The translations under genes were made by a program, and so were the position numbers. From Strigamia acuminata (taxonomy: Eukaryota; Arthropoda; Chilopoda; Geophilomorpha; Linotaeniidae), in assembly GCA_949358305.1 (NCBI GenBank), contig OX442318.1, positions 14,490,517-14,554,516 of the forward strand: DNA of 64,000 bases. The letters run 5' to 3'. The notes below the pieces were generated by a model. It made no database searches. It was not told the DNA's origin and saw nothing but the letters and a program-made list of their open reading frames with translations. Positions within the stretch are counted from its first letter, which is position 1, and every line of letters begins with the position of its first letter. Below, piece by piece: positions 51,801 through 56,574 of the stretch.

Positions 51801-54800
51801 AAAGCCTCGCAAAACCTAGACCCGGCCCTGGGTCTGTCATCTTTTCCATCTAACATCATAAATAAGAAGAGAGGAGTTTCAAAAGCGAGTGTTAACACAA
51901 ACACCATCTGTTGTTAAAACTTAAAAGCAATAAGTCTCCTTTATGATGTCATCGTGATACACCCCGAGACATTAAAAGCGAATAAAATCCATTCACACAA
52001 GTGAAATATTCAATTTGCTGAATAAATTCCTATATTTTTTAGACATGCCATCCATCCCCTATCTGATTTCATTAAAACTGAATTTTCTCATCTGATTCAA
52101 TTGTTCGATAAGTAAAAGTGCACACTTGGTGCAGTTAACTCATGTATGAAAAAGTAAAAGTTCACATTTCCCAATTGTCATCAATCTATACTTCTTACGG
52201 GTACATTAATTTTTACAGCGCACATAAAAGCAAATGCCAATCCCTTCTTCTGAGCAAGTAATTGTACTCTATTCACCTCACACGCCCCAACACTGAAAAA
52301 GTGGCAATCAGGCAATAAGATCCACCTTAAGTCTGCCCAGACTATGTCGACACTGTTCGCTTATCGAAAACCAATAATTCTTTAAAAGAAATAAAAAAAA
52401 TAAAACTCTTCTTATTTTCCAGGGGAGGTCTACGCTTGGACGGCTGTGTTCATCCTCCCACTCAATTCAGCGACTAACCCTATAATATATACCCTCTGTT
52501 CGGTACAGTTCAAAGCGATGATCTTGAGGAAATACACCAACTCGAAACGCAGAAACAACACACCAACACAGCGTAAGTTTGCTTTACCAAATGGGGGCCC
52601 ACCAACTTAGAGAAACAAAATAAAACCAAAATAAGCAGAAAAATGTTTCATTTTTTTGTTTATACAAATTCAACGGAAGCAAGTACAATTACATTTGCTC
52701 TTTTCAAACTTTTAGTATGAAACATTATTTTTATTTTTCATAAACTGATTAACTCAAAGGATTAACTGAATACGGTGAGCCCGTATTATTAATGCGCCAT
52801 TTGTCGCCAAGTAGTACAAATGAATATTCAGGGCCGCCGCTTGCAGGAGTTCAGGTTTTGCCCCGCACAAAGGCGCCTGATCAACTGGCACATCTTCGGG
52901 CAAGATGGGGGCGCCGAAATACTACCCTGCACGCCTCTCACCCACGCGGCAGCCCTGTGCACCTTGCGTCCCCTACATTCACAACAAATACACGATTTTT
53001 TAAAGTAATAATAATAAACAATTTCATACTTTTGTGTTTTCATGTGCAAAAAAAAGAATTGAGTGTTTGAATTTGGCATCAAGATACAGGGCGCAAACTG
53101 ATGTGTAAACAACGTCTGAACCAACATTAATAAATGTGGTTACTTCACGCGGTTGAAAAGATTCTTTGAGAAGTTTTCATCCAAACACCGTCCATAGAAA
53201 TTATTGTCATCAGACATTTCACATGAGATCGATCATTTCTACTATTTTTGGGTTACTCTCAAATCTTGCTGGAAGCCAAAAAAACATATTTTCAAATTTG
53301 GAAGGAGAGGGTGGAACATGTCAAAATCTGTTAGGTATAAACATATATGCACTCCTGACATAAATCAAAATATTTTTTTTTAAAAAAAGAAGAAAAAATA
53401 CATACGGCTAGTTTTATAATCCCGCATGACAAGAAGTTTAGAAAAAAAAAACAATTTGCAAGATTGATACTTGAAAACCCGCACCCAAACAATTTTTTTG
53501 CAAATGAAATATTTATTATCCATCAAACATGCAGAAGTACTGATTTTTTTCCAAACTCTGAATCATGTAGATGTAACAAAAATGTAGCAAAAAATATCTT
53601 CGAGAGACTAAACTAATTAAATGCTTCAATTAATTTCTATATAAATTTGTTAATTCCCTTGACATTTAAACCAAAGTCCATAGAGAATAAGGAGTTGGCA
53701 CGTATCCTTAGCATTAGCAATATAAAGCCCATCATTATATGGTGACAGAAATGAAACTGTGCTTAATGCCAAGTAACATAACACGAAAATAAATGTAAAA
53801 TATGCTCAAAGATAATGCTTAATGTTGGTATGCGTACAGCAGCCGCACATGGCTCACAAATATATTTTACAGTACGTTCGCAGAATTAAGCATATTATTT
53901 GTACATTAAATAATGCATTTCGTAAACACAATTAGAAAAATGCATTTGACAAATACCGTATTTTATCGATTAAGAGCCGCGGCTCTTATTCAAAACTGCC
54001 ATTTTTGCCAGCAATTACAATTTCGGTTTTTCGTTTGTTACATTTGTTTAATGTAACTAACGAGGTCTGAACGTCACGACCGAAGCGTACGTTCATCGTT
54101 CGTGAGGTTAAATACGGAAACAATACCGTACTTTTGCAAAAATACGGTATTCTTGATGTCTCAGCCACGGCTACTATTCGAGGGTGGCTCTTAATCGGTA
54201 AAATACGGTAATAGTATTGTGAATTTATTTCATAATACGTTTTACAAAATGTATTCTCATTTGCAAAGCAATAACATGCAAAAATGCAATATAATTTCCA
54301 CGTATTTTTGAACCATGTGGGGTTTCGAACCCGGGGTATGATACAGCGAGGGAATCAGAAAGTGAGGAAATGCTTAAGTGCTCAGAAGAGCGTATTTACG
54401 AACACGTGTTTTTGAAACTAAACCACATTGTGTCTATACGAGCTGAAGCACGCTTCCGTGGTTTTTTCTAAAAATCAAGAATTCACAAACCTGTTGGATA
54501 ATCGCTGCCCGAAAGATCTTTCTCCCTCCCCGCTCCCCGGTACCGTATCGATTTCCTAAACAAACGCAGAAGCGAAATAAATGATTTGCATCTTCTCTCC
54601 TAGAAATGCAAATGGCGCGAATGCGCAACGGGAGAAACGTCCGTACGTACCGTCCACCCCAAGGATACACAACTCTAGTGCAATTCTTGCGAACAGCTGA
54701 TCCACTTCTCCTCGCCGACATTTTACAAATCTCAAAAGGAATCTGCGAAGCCCTGGCGGAATTGCACGAAGCCTGCTTGTCTTTAGGCGGCTTCCAAATG

Positions 54801-55153
54801 GATTACATATTCGTGAGCAGAACTGTAAGTATAAGAGATATACGAGCGAAAAAAAAAAAAGAAAAAAGAAAGAGAAAAGAAAACAAAATAAAGCAATTCT
54901 CTCTCGCAAATGTATTCAAATTCCAAACAACCAAACCAAGCAAGGCAATTTGACTCGCATTTAGGACGGAGGCGATTTGAACGTCTATCTACCAGACATT
55001 AACGCTTATCAGGCGTGTGCCCCCGGTGGCAGCATACACTCCGAGGACCTGGCCAAAGATATGGAAGACTTTGGCAAGATCGTTAAGAAGATGCTTCAAA
55101 TTTACCACGTCACTTGTCGCCAAGCGGAAACCGCTTTAGACAACTGCAACTGA
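9757..55153 (+). CDS. Giant mosaic LRR-containing GPCR (GRL101/relaxin-receptor-like)
   Basis: This is a 45-exon model of 8142 coding nt (2713 aa plus stop). Every junction is in phase and all but one intron are GT-AG. Domain order by approximate residue: signal peptide 1-28; fibrinogen-like 36-242; CUB 245-370; CUB 371-518; F-type lectin 519-590 and 816-907 with ApeC inserted 591-815; F5/8C 908-1067; CUB 1068-1188; CUB 1189-1331; C-type lectin 1332-1490; LDLa 1491-1695; second fibrinogen-like 1696-1905; LDLa-type 1906-2035; LRRs 2036-2250; 7TM about 2275-2560; cytoplasmic tail to 2713. LDLa plus LRR plus rhodopsin-type 7TM is the plan of the snail receptor GRL101 and vertebrate relaxin receptors. 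The rest of the ectodomain is, as far as I can judge, unusual. The protein should sit in the plasma membrane with the mosaic outside. A single gene is supported by one signal peptide, one stop and unbroken phases, but no transcript was available. Exon coordinates are in the block entries below. Confidence 0.82.
9936..12858 (+). CDS. Receptor exons 2-4: CNTNAP-type fibrinogen-like domain 1
   Basis: The exons are 9936-10078, 12293-12507 and 12581-12858. The protein reads like the fibrinogen-C-like domain of contactin-associated proteins: C..L..Y...[28 protein letters not shown], a W-C pair near [13 protein letters not shown], a YYWGG segment, CNCDAN, then [11 protein letters not shown] and a GPLKC end. 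The order and cysteines match the family closely. It follows the signal peptide, so it forms the N-terminal tip of the receptor. The role is probably ligand or matrix contact (inference). Confidence 0.8.
10563..10632. repeat. A/T-rich inverted low-complexity tract
   Basis: Runs of AAATTTTTAGAATTTTTAAA and its near complement lie in intron 2. Nothing else in the intron (10079-12292) suggests an exon or a classified element, apart from an AAC/AGC triplet repeat at about 11780-11815. Confidence 0.4.
11780..11815. repeat. (AAC)n(AGC)n microsatellite
   Basis: About eight AAC units are followed by about four AGC units inside intron 2. It is an ordinary compound triplet repeat. Confidence 0.8.
14064..14441 (+). 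CDS. Receptor exon 5: CUB domain 1
   Basis: A single phase 1-1 exon of 378 nt. It has the CUB pattern: a SPGFPRYYP segment, an aromatic HWDVTIPEN strand, a hydrophobic F..YDVV segment, a C pair and a final GFEAEF strand. It is a divergent CUB with few cysteines. It may bind protein or calcium, but specific residues cannot be assigned. Confidence 0.7.
14572..17613 (+). CDS. Receptor exons 6-8: CUB domain 2
   Basis: The exons are 14572-14656, 15944-16126 and 17438-17613. The block opens with a Cys-rich lead (CAGCGIG...[10 protein letters not shown]) that recurs in CUB 4, then YPYPYHDFN, a W.I strand, FNDFDIPG, a [13 protein letters not shown] hairpin and a GQFCN segment: a complete CUB. Exons 7 and 8 join correctly only if intron 7 uses a GC donor at 16127 (AG|GCAAGT). 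The nearby GT at 16131 gives the wrong phase. Confidence 0.75.
14693..14885. repeat. Family-A palindromic repeat, degenerate copy
   Basis: TTAATACATT, AATAATGCATTAGGTAATAC and TTACAAAACATTGCAATAT follow the pattern of a short palindromic element (ends related to GGTTCAAAAATACATTTTAC) seen better preserved at 49800 and 22014. Weak copy in intron 6. Confidence 0.4.
16127..17437 (+). other. GC-AG intron (receptor intron 7)
   Basis: The donor is AG|GCAAGT, the consensus form of GC-AG introns, and the acceptor is TTGCAG at 17437. Phase 2 on both sides restores an Arg codon and the CUB reading VYSGNRPSGG. It is the only non-GT donor in the 45-exon model and it contains the 21-bp minisatellite. Confidence 0.7.
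16486..17052. repeat. 21-bp minisatellite in intron 7
   Basis: About 27 tandem units of AATTTGGAGAAATTTGTGA followed by GA or TA run through the intron, with more degenerate units at the left end. Two variants (GAGAA and GATAA) occur in blocks, a sign of local expansion. Because 21 is divisible by three the array stays open on both strands, which produces long but meaningless ORFs. Confidence 0.9.
19459..19673 (+). CDS. Receptor exon 9: F-type lectin, N-terminal half
   Basis: [37 protein letters not shown] and VKIYNRE follow the fucolectin (tachylectin-4/FTP) family exactly up to the point where family members carry RGDCC..RL, the loop with part of the fucose-binding motif. There the exon ends in phase 0, and the next exons encode a different domain. 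The second half of the fold resumes in exon 13. Confidence 0.8.
19686..19731. repeat. (AAAAG)n microsatellite
   Basis: AAAAG/AAGAG units lie just after the donor of exon 9. Low-complexity only. Confidence 0.7.
20331..20359. repeat. (CATC)n microsatellite
   Basis: About six tandem ATCC units lie 25-50 bp upstream of the acceptor of exon 10. Confidence 0.7.
20383..21441 (+). CDS. Receptor exons 10-12: ApeC (apextrin C-terminal) domain
   Basis: The exons are 20383-20566, 20643-20984 and 21292-21441, about 225 residues. Diagnostic ApeC features in order: [21 protein letters not shown], a QHFCM motif, [16 protein letters not shown], a GYIRW strand, [38 protein letters not shown] and the terminal ALYYCYY. 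The domain looks complete. Proteins with it include apextrins, some reported to bind bacterial peptidoglycan in amphioxus. It lies between the two halves of the F-type lectin. The set starts in phase 0 and ends in phase 1, so skipping it would break the frame. Confidence 0.85.
21533..21808 (+). CDS. Receptor exon 13: F-type lectin, C-terminal half
   Basis: It resumes the fucolectin fold: [13 protein letters not shown] corresponds to the family's ERL.GFEV strand, followed by C.HHP..., [11 protein letters not shown] and the terminal [10 protein letters not shown], which match the GRYVTV and LTLCEVEVYG strands. The canonical RGDCC stretch normally between the two halves is absent, so fucose binding of the usual type is uncertain. 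Confidence 0.78.
22014..22428. mobile_element. Family-A palindromic element interrupted by a TA-flanked MITE
   Basis: The left arm starts ATGGTTCAAAAATACATT and the right arm ends ATATATTTTTGAACCAT, an inverted repeat. The element is split by the TA-flanked element at 22093-22280, so the latter is younger. It lies in intron 13. Confidence 0.6.
22093..22280. mobile_element. TA-flanked MITE, family B copy 1
   Basis: The termini are CAGTGTAGGCTGTGTAGCCC and the inverted CTACACAGCTTACACTG, flanked by TA on both sides. Inverted homology continues inward (GTCCGGA/TCCGGAC). Related copies are at 47766-47919 and 60374-60560. The TA duplication points to a Tc1/mariner-type transposase acting in trans; no coding capacity. 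Confidence 0.7.
22902..25986 (+). CDS. Receptor exons 14-16: F5/8 type C (discoidin) domain
   Basis: The exons are 22902-23065, 23453-23605 and 25824-25986. The domain starts CGQPLGM...[10 protein letters not shown], continues with [28 protein letters not shown], a [13 protein letters not shown] strand, and ends [11 protein letters not shown]...CVRIEILGC. This is a full discoidin fold with the terminal disulfide pair. Family members bind phospholipid, glycans or collagen; the ligand here is unknown. Confidence 0.85.
26127..26489 (+). CDS. Receptor exon 17: CUB domain 3
   Basis: A single 363-nt exon, phase 1-1. [19 protein letters not shown], then a CRWTIS strand, [11 protein letters not shown], a C..SLTIESG segment, a [12 protein letters not shown] segment and GFYANYSFV: a clear CUB domain with the paired cysteines. 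It directly follows the discoidin domain. Confidence 0.8.
26788..27056. mobile_element. MITE with TAA target duplication (Harbinger-like)
   Basis: The termini are GGGGCCGTCCATAAATTACG and its inverted counterpart ending GGACGGCCCC, flanked by TAA on both sides. A 3-bp TWA duplication is usual for PIF/Harbinger elements. It is 269 bp, non-coding and lies in intron 17. Confidence 0.65.
27110..27240. repeat. Family-A palindromic repeat, copy
   Basis: It runs from CATGGTTTAAATTAAG to TACATTTTGAACCCATATGG and matches family A ends. It lies in intron 17 just after the Harbinger-like MITE. Confidence 0.45.
27738..31444 (+). CDS. Receptor exons 18-19: CUB domain 4
   Basis: The exons are 27738-27982 and 31261-31444. 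The lead [11 protein letters not shown] resembles that of CUB 2. Then [62 protein letters not shown] and GRGFLFKY. It carries the D/E and DDF.DVYDG residues used for calcium in canonical CUB domains. The intron between the exons (27983-31260) contains nested transposons and a possible LTR remnant. Confidence 0.8.
28422..29035. mobile_element. hAT-like fragment (CAGTGGCGG end) split by a MITE
   Basis: CAGTGGCGGTTTTACCAAA on the left and CCGCGAGGCCCTC followed by AACCGAATTTTTTTT on the right line up with the inverse of 47965-48042, which has no insertion. The interrupting sequence is the TA-flanked element at 28446-28957. Confidence 0.6.
28446..28957. mobile_element. TA-flanked MITE, family C copy 1 (512 bp)
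   Basis: Perfect terminal inverted repeats CCGTCTTCCCCCGAATA, flanked by TA. The interior is full of the self-complementary AACACCATGGTGTT framed by TTCGAATA/TATTCGAA, so the element can fold repeatedly. A second copy is at 51186-51491. No coding capacity. Confidence 0.75.
29110..29740 (-). mobile_element. Possible solo-LTR or retroelement remnant
   Basis: This block is distinctly less AT-rich than the intron around it, with GAATAAAATC at its left edge, a repeated pair of segments (GGGTAGTACGGTATATTACT...GGCC and GGGTAGTGTATTACCACTGG) and a run of about twelve G at 29274. It has no recognisable coding part. The LTR reading is weak. Confidence 0.3.
30897..30945. repeat. Short direct repeat AATGTCTAAT x3
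   Basis: Three spaced copies of AATGTCTAATG/CC occur within 45 bp of intron 18. Too short to classify. Confidence 0.6.
31519..33432 (+). CDS. Receptor exons 20-22: C-type lectin domain
   Basis: The exons are 31519-31740, 32993-33062 and 33248-33432. [39 protein letters not shown]...[25 protein letters not shown] and SWYDIPCS...YVCKKR give a complete CTLD. The Ca-site motif reads QPD, the galactose-type triplet, and the later WND motif reads WYD. A GT inside exon 20 at 31729 is in phase but would delete the YIG part of the core strand, so 31740 is preferred. Confidence 0.82.
34062..34607 (+). CDS. Receptor exons 23-25: LDLa modules 1-3
   Basis: The exons are 34062-34235, 34310-34426 and 34482-34607, all phase 1-1. 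Modules 2 and 3 have six cysteines and the calcium motif DGSDE. Module 1 ([13 protein letters not shown]) keeps only four cysteines and is preceded by about 25 residues with no clear module. LDLa modules next to LRR-7TM receptors are known in GRL101 and RXFP1/2. Confidence 0.85.
36238..36362. repeat. Degenerate TGCATTTTT-rich tandem repeat
   Basis: About five spaced units of AAAATGCATTTTT with AGACAAAAAA linkers lie in intron 25. They may lie within hAT-like debris that starts CAGTGGCGGAACTT at about 36093. Confidence 0.5.
36679..36876 (+). CDS. Receptor exon 26: LDLa module 4 with triplicated end
   Basis: A normal six-cysteine LDLa (CQSNNTFQC...CDGYFDCPG) ends in HHEDEKNC instead of DGSDE..C. 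This acidic end is then repeated as [10 protein letters not shown] and IQHEDEKNC. The DNA at 36771-36872 shows three units of 33, 36 and 33 nt, so the repeat arose by in-frame tandem duplication. It adds two cysteines of unknown pairing. Confidence 0.8.
   Translation, partial: AANVNPTTPSNATTERASQNPPSATATSTVLESIMKTKRTVLGTSTNPTRTTVQESSTKMRKTVP
36939..37648 (+). CDS. Receptor exons 27-28: fibrinogen-like domain 2
   Basis: The exons are 36939-37492 (554 nt) and 37573-37648. It is a second CNTNAP-type copy: [76 protein letters not shown]. Compared with domain 1 the large exon is much more GC-rich and lacks the two introns found there, while the protein remains clearly homologous. Confidence 0.8.
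37771..40331 (+). CDS. Receptor exons 29-31: LDLa-type modules 5-7
   Basis: The exons are 37771-37926, 39118-39234 and 40215-40331, all phase 1-1. Exons 30 and 31 each hold six cysteines and degenerate calcium ends (RGYDE, GSGDDE). Exon 29 has five cysteines and no DGSDE, so it is LDLa-like at best. This string leads into the LRR N-cap, possibly after the optional exons at 40595-40914. Confidence 0.72.
39517..39973. mobile_element. TA-flanked MITE with GAGAGTTTGCGGG termini
   Basis: Terminal inverted repeats of about 26 bp (GAGAGTTTGCGGGATGCATT at the left, its complement at the right) are perfect as far as I can read, flanked by TA. It is 457 bp long with no ORF and lies in intron 30. Confidence 0.7.
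40595..40914 (+). CDS. Candidate optional exon pair, CUB-like
   Basis: Two possible exons, 40595-40811 and 40883-40914, between LDLa 7 and the LRRs. The first has a good acceptor (TATTGAAG) and is open, with [25 protein letters not shown] and [16 protein letters not shown], resembling CUB strands. Together they are 249 nt, a multiple of three, and run phase 1 to phase 1, so they can be included or skipped without breaking the frame. They are not counted in the 2713-residue model. The donor of the second is weak. Confidence 0.4.
41398..46036 (+). CDS. Receptor exons 32-39: LRR N-cap and seven LRRs
   Basis: The exons are 41398-41500, 41567-41635, 42170-42241, 43976-44047, 44106-44180, 44248-44319, 45802-45873 and 45965-46036. 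Exon 32 has a Cys-rich N-cap ([14 protein letters not shown]). Each later exon is one repeat of 23-25 residues with L.LS.N.I......F..L..L..L, and every boundary is phase 2, falling in the same L codon. Exon lengths are 69, 72, 72, 75, 72, 72 and 72 nt. In LGR-type receptors this region binds ligand. Confidence 0.88.
42324..42450. repeat. Family-A palindromic repeat, copy
   Basis: It starts GGTTCAAAAATATATTTTAC and contains CTTAATGCATTCAAAAGTGC, as in other family-A copies. The right end is lost. It lies in intron 34. Confidence 0.5.
43147..43235. mobile_element. hAT-like terminal fragment, copy 1
   Basis: CAGGGGTGTCCGACATCCTG is a typical hAT-style end, followed by CCAGGCCACATTGGAAAAAG. The same sequence, inverted, occurs at 46465-46530. 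It lies in intron 34. Confidence 0.5.
43547..43850. mobile_element. TIR element with ATACCTTGTTCGCACCA end
   Basis: The left end ATACCTTGTTCGCACCA and right end TGGTGCAAACGAGGTAT are imperfect inverted repeats, and the motif GTTCGCAC recurs inside. 304 bp, non-coding, in intron 34. Target duplication not resolved. Confidence 0.55.
45168..45315 (-). repeat. LTR-like fragment, copy 2
   Basis: Related to 8180-8312 (shared TTTGTAGCCTCGAT, CATAACTGAATTTATTAAC and TTTGACCAATGGAGTT). This copy has an extra segment near 45190-45220. It lies in intron 37. Confidence 0.5.
46345..46530. mobile_element. hAT-like element, copy 2
   Basis: It opens CAGGGGTGTTTAC and closes GATGTTGGACACCTC, with the terminal 80 bp matching 43147-43235 in inverse orientation. 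Non-coding, in intron 39. Confidence 0.5.
47090..52572 (+). CDS. Receptor exons 40-43: LRR C-cap and seven-transmembrane domain
   Basis: The exons are 47090-47247, 47342-47610, 50113-50554 and 52423-52572. The cap has FKFCC, C(LP) and [12 protein letters not shown], the hinge of LGR/GRL101 receptors. TM1 carries GN, TM2 [10 protein letters not shown]3 ends in ERL where most class A receptors have DRY, ECL1 and ECL2 cysteines are present ([14 protein letters not shown]), TM6 has CCWMP and TM7 NPIIY. The extracellular KPAGWEYSV stretch is typical of LGRs. The intact motifs suggest a working G-protein-coupled receptor. Confidence 0.9.
47766..47919. mobile_element. TA-flanked MITE, family B copy 2
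   Basis: Ends CAGTGTAAGGTCTGTAAGG and GGCTACAGAGCGTACACTG with TA on both sides. The right part (CATCCGGACAGCCCCTTA, GGGACCCGTCCTACG) matches copies 1 and 3. The left part is shorter. In intron 41. Confidence 0.65.
47965..48042. mobile_element. hAT-like fragment, uninterrupted (inverse of 28422)
   Basis: Reading the minus strand from 48042 gives CAGTGGCGGTTCTAGC, then GGGGCCGCGAGCCCC and CCGAATTTTTTTTT. It is the empty-site relative of the interrupted copy at 28422-29035. Confidence 0.55.
48046..48162. repeat. Palindromic element with 16-bp perfect hairpin
   Basis: Arms GAATAATTTCTTATCA (48068-48083) and TGATAAGAAATTATTC (48116-48131) are perfectly complementary around a 32-bp loop. The outer ends GTAAACTAGTTTGCG and CGCAAAAAGTTTAC are also related. 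Probably a tiny foldback element in intron 41. Confidence 0.55.
49800..49915. mobile_element. Family-A palindromic element, best copy
   Basis: It runs from CTTCAAAAATACATTGAATT to AAAATCTATTTTTGGACCAT, with central GAAATGCATTTTGTAATACA and its complement. Nearly the whole 116 bp is palindromic. In intron 41. Confidence 0.6.
51186..51491. mobile_element. TA-flanked MITE, family C copy 2 (306 bp)
   Basis: Ends CCGTCTTCACCCGAAAATAA and the inverted TTATTTTCGGGTGAAGACGA, TA on both sides, with interior AACACCATGGTGTT palindromes. It is a shorter relative of 28446-28957, in intron 42. Confidence 0.65.
51640..51845. mobile_element. hAT-like debris
   Basis: Segments such as GACTGGCGGATTTACTGATG, TGGGGCCCTAC and GCATGGGCCCCTTCCCC resemble non-autonomous hAT sequence. 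Borders are unclear. In intron 42. Confidence 0.35.
53860..54320. mobile_element. Family-A element interrupted by a TA-flanked MITE
   Basis: AATATATTTTACAGTACG and ACATTAAATAATGCATTTCG on the left and TACGTTTTACAAAATGTATT...TTTTTGAACCATG on the right are family-A arms. The intervening 53956-54208 is a separate element. In intron 43. Confidence 0.55.
53956..54208. mobile_element. TA-flanked MITE with CCGTATTTTA termini
   Basis: The left CCGTATTTTATCGATTAAGA and right GGCTCTTAATCGGTAAAATACGG ends are inverted repeats with TA on both sides. 253 bp, no ORF. It sits inside a family-A element and is therefore younger than it. Confidence 0.7.
54604..55153 (+). CDS. Receptor exons 44-45: cytoplasmic tail, kinase-C-lobe-like
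   Basis: The exons are 54604-54824 and 54965-55153; TGA ends at 55153. The tail of about 136 residues contains a helix like kinase alpha-E ([18 protein letters not shown]) and a later [13 protein letters not shown] resembling the D..SFG....E.L helix of kinases. The catalytic HRD and DFG motifs, the glycine loop and the ATP lysine are absent. It is therefore at most a pseudokinase-like fragment. The function is unknown; an adaptor role is inference. Confidence 0.6.
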
Positions 55154-55448
55154 TTTCCATCGGCTCATTTTGTCCGATAGCATCGCCGGCTGTTCCTGTT
55201 CAGCCCGTTCGGCCTCACCTCGCTTCGCCTCGCCTCGCCTTTCTGTGCTTTGCTTTGCCATGCTTTGCTTTGCTCGCCTTTGCTTTTGTCACGTTCCGTA
55301 AGTGTGTAATAGGAAACCCTAACGGTCTGTTGGGATTTGCGACAAGCAAAGGCCAACGTGTGCCACAAGGGTGGGTAATAAGGCTTGCACTATTCCATGC
55401 ATGTGCAATGTTTATTTTTAAAGGGAGATTCTCGAGCTGCAACTAGCA

Positions 55449-55454
55449 AATAAA
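55449..55454 (+). terminator. Polyadenylation signal AATAAA of receptor gene
   Basis: This is the first AATAAA I find downstream of the stop codon, 296 bp after the TGA. It gives a plausible short 3' untranslated region. No transcript end is available to confirm use. Confidence 0.45.
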
Positions 55455-55835
55455 AAGAGATGGGAAATTGTGTAAAGCGTAATGGAGGGCATCATGTGTC
55501 GATGGATGGAAGGAGAGAGGGAGGGAGGGAGGGAAAGGAAACGAGGCACAACTTAAACAGCTATTCACGAAAAAGGTCAAAAACATCTCATTTTAGATTA
55601 GTACAATGTTTCTTCTTTCTATTTAACGATTGTCGACACGCCGTACGTTCTTTGCTAAAGTCTTTGCAAAAGTTAGCGGCCTCGAATTGAAACGAACAAC
55701 ACGAGTGCCATTTGCCTTGCCAGCTAACTTTATTTAACGTCAACTCATTTTCACATTTAACATCTTTCTGTTTTGTTTGCTTTGCTTCGCCTCTTGGAAA
55801 CTTCTTGCAAACTTCTGACCGATGCTGGATTACCA

Positions 55836-56570
55836 AATGGACAGAGTCTGCACGGGGCCTTTGGGCCCCAAGCCTTTTAGGGCCCCACACAACAACCGAT
55901 TAAAATAATAATTAATACTCTGTAATAAGTTCTATACTCTGGCTCACTTCTGTAGTGATACCAAAAAATAGATCAAAACAATGGCTGACATTTTGAATGC
56001 TTTCCGGGCAAAACTACCAATAAAAAAATTAGAAAATTGTTTGCTTTCCTGACAAAGCAAGCAATAAACTGAATAAACATGAATATTGAAATAAAAACAG
56101 CATAAACCTTTATTTTATGAATTGAAAAAACATTTTCTTATAAAATACAAATAACATTACATCATTCCAATTATTTAAATAATCAAACAAATTAAAACAA
56201 AACAGCTACTTTTCCTGGTGGTAGCACAGAGTGAGTAATTAAGCTCAGCCAATGGGTAATAGGCCCAACTTACAGTGAGCCAGAGTACAGAGAGAATTAT
56301 CCTGAGGACATCGAGTTGGAGTTTGCGGATGAAGTGGTTCATTTCAAGTATTTCATATTACAGTTAGAGGGTTTCAAAACTGATAAACCGTGCCAGCATA
56401 GCAATCGTGCAAACTCATTTTTGAAAATAGGGTGCAATCAACGTTCCCAAATGTTATGACGGTTTGTTGGTAAAATCAAAAATTTGCGAGGCCCCCCTTC
56501 TCCCCCCCCCCCCCGAGATTTTGATTGCCTAGGAACTCCCCACAGGGTTTAAATTTTAATGGTAGGCATT
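55836..56570. mobile_element. hAT-type debris with a transposase-like fragment
   Basis: GGGCCTTTGGGCCCCAAGCC at 55855 and GCGAGGCCCCCCTTC at 56490 are hAT-like non-coding parts. Between them, plus-strand 56274-56460 reads NYPEDIELEFADEVVHFK, similar to a segment of hAT/ZMYM-type transposase-derived proteins, and stops soon after. A pseudogenic remnant. Confidence 0.4.
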
Positions 56571-56574
56571 GTGT

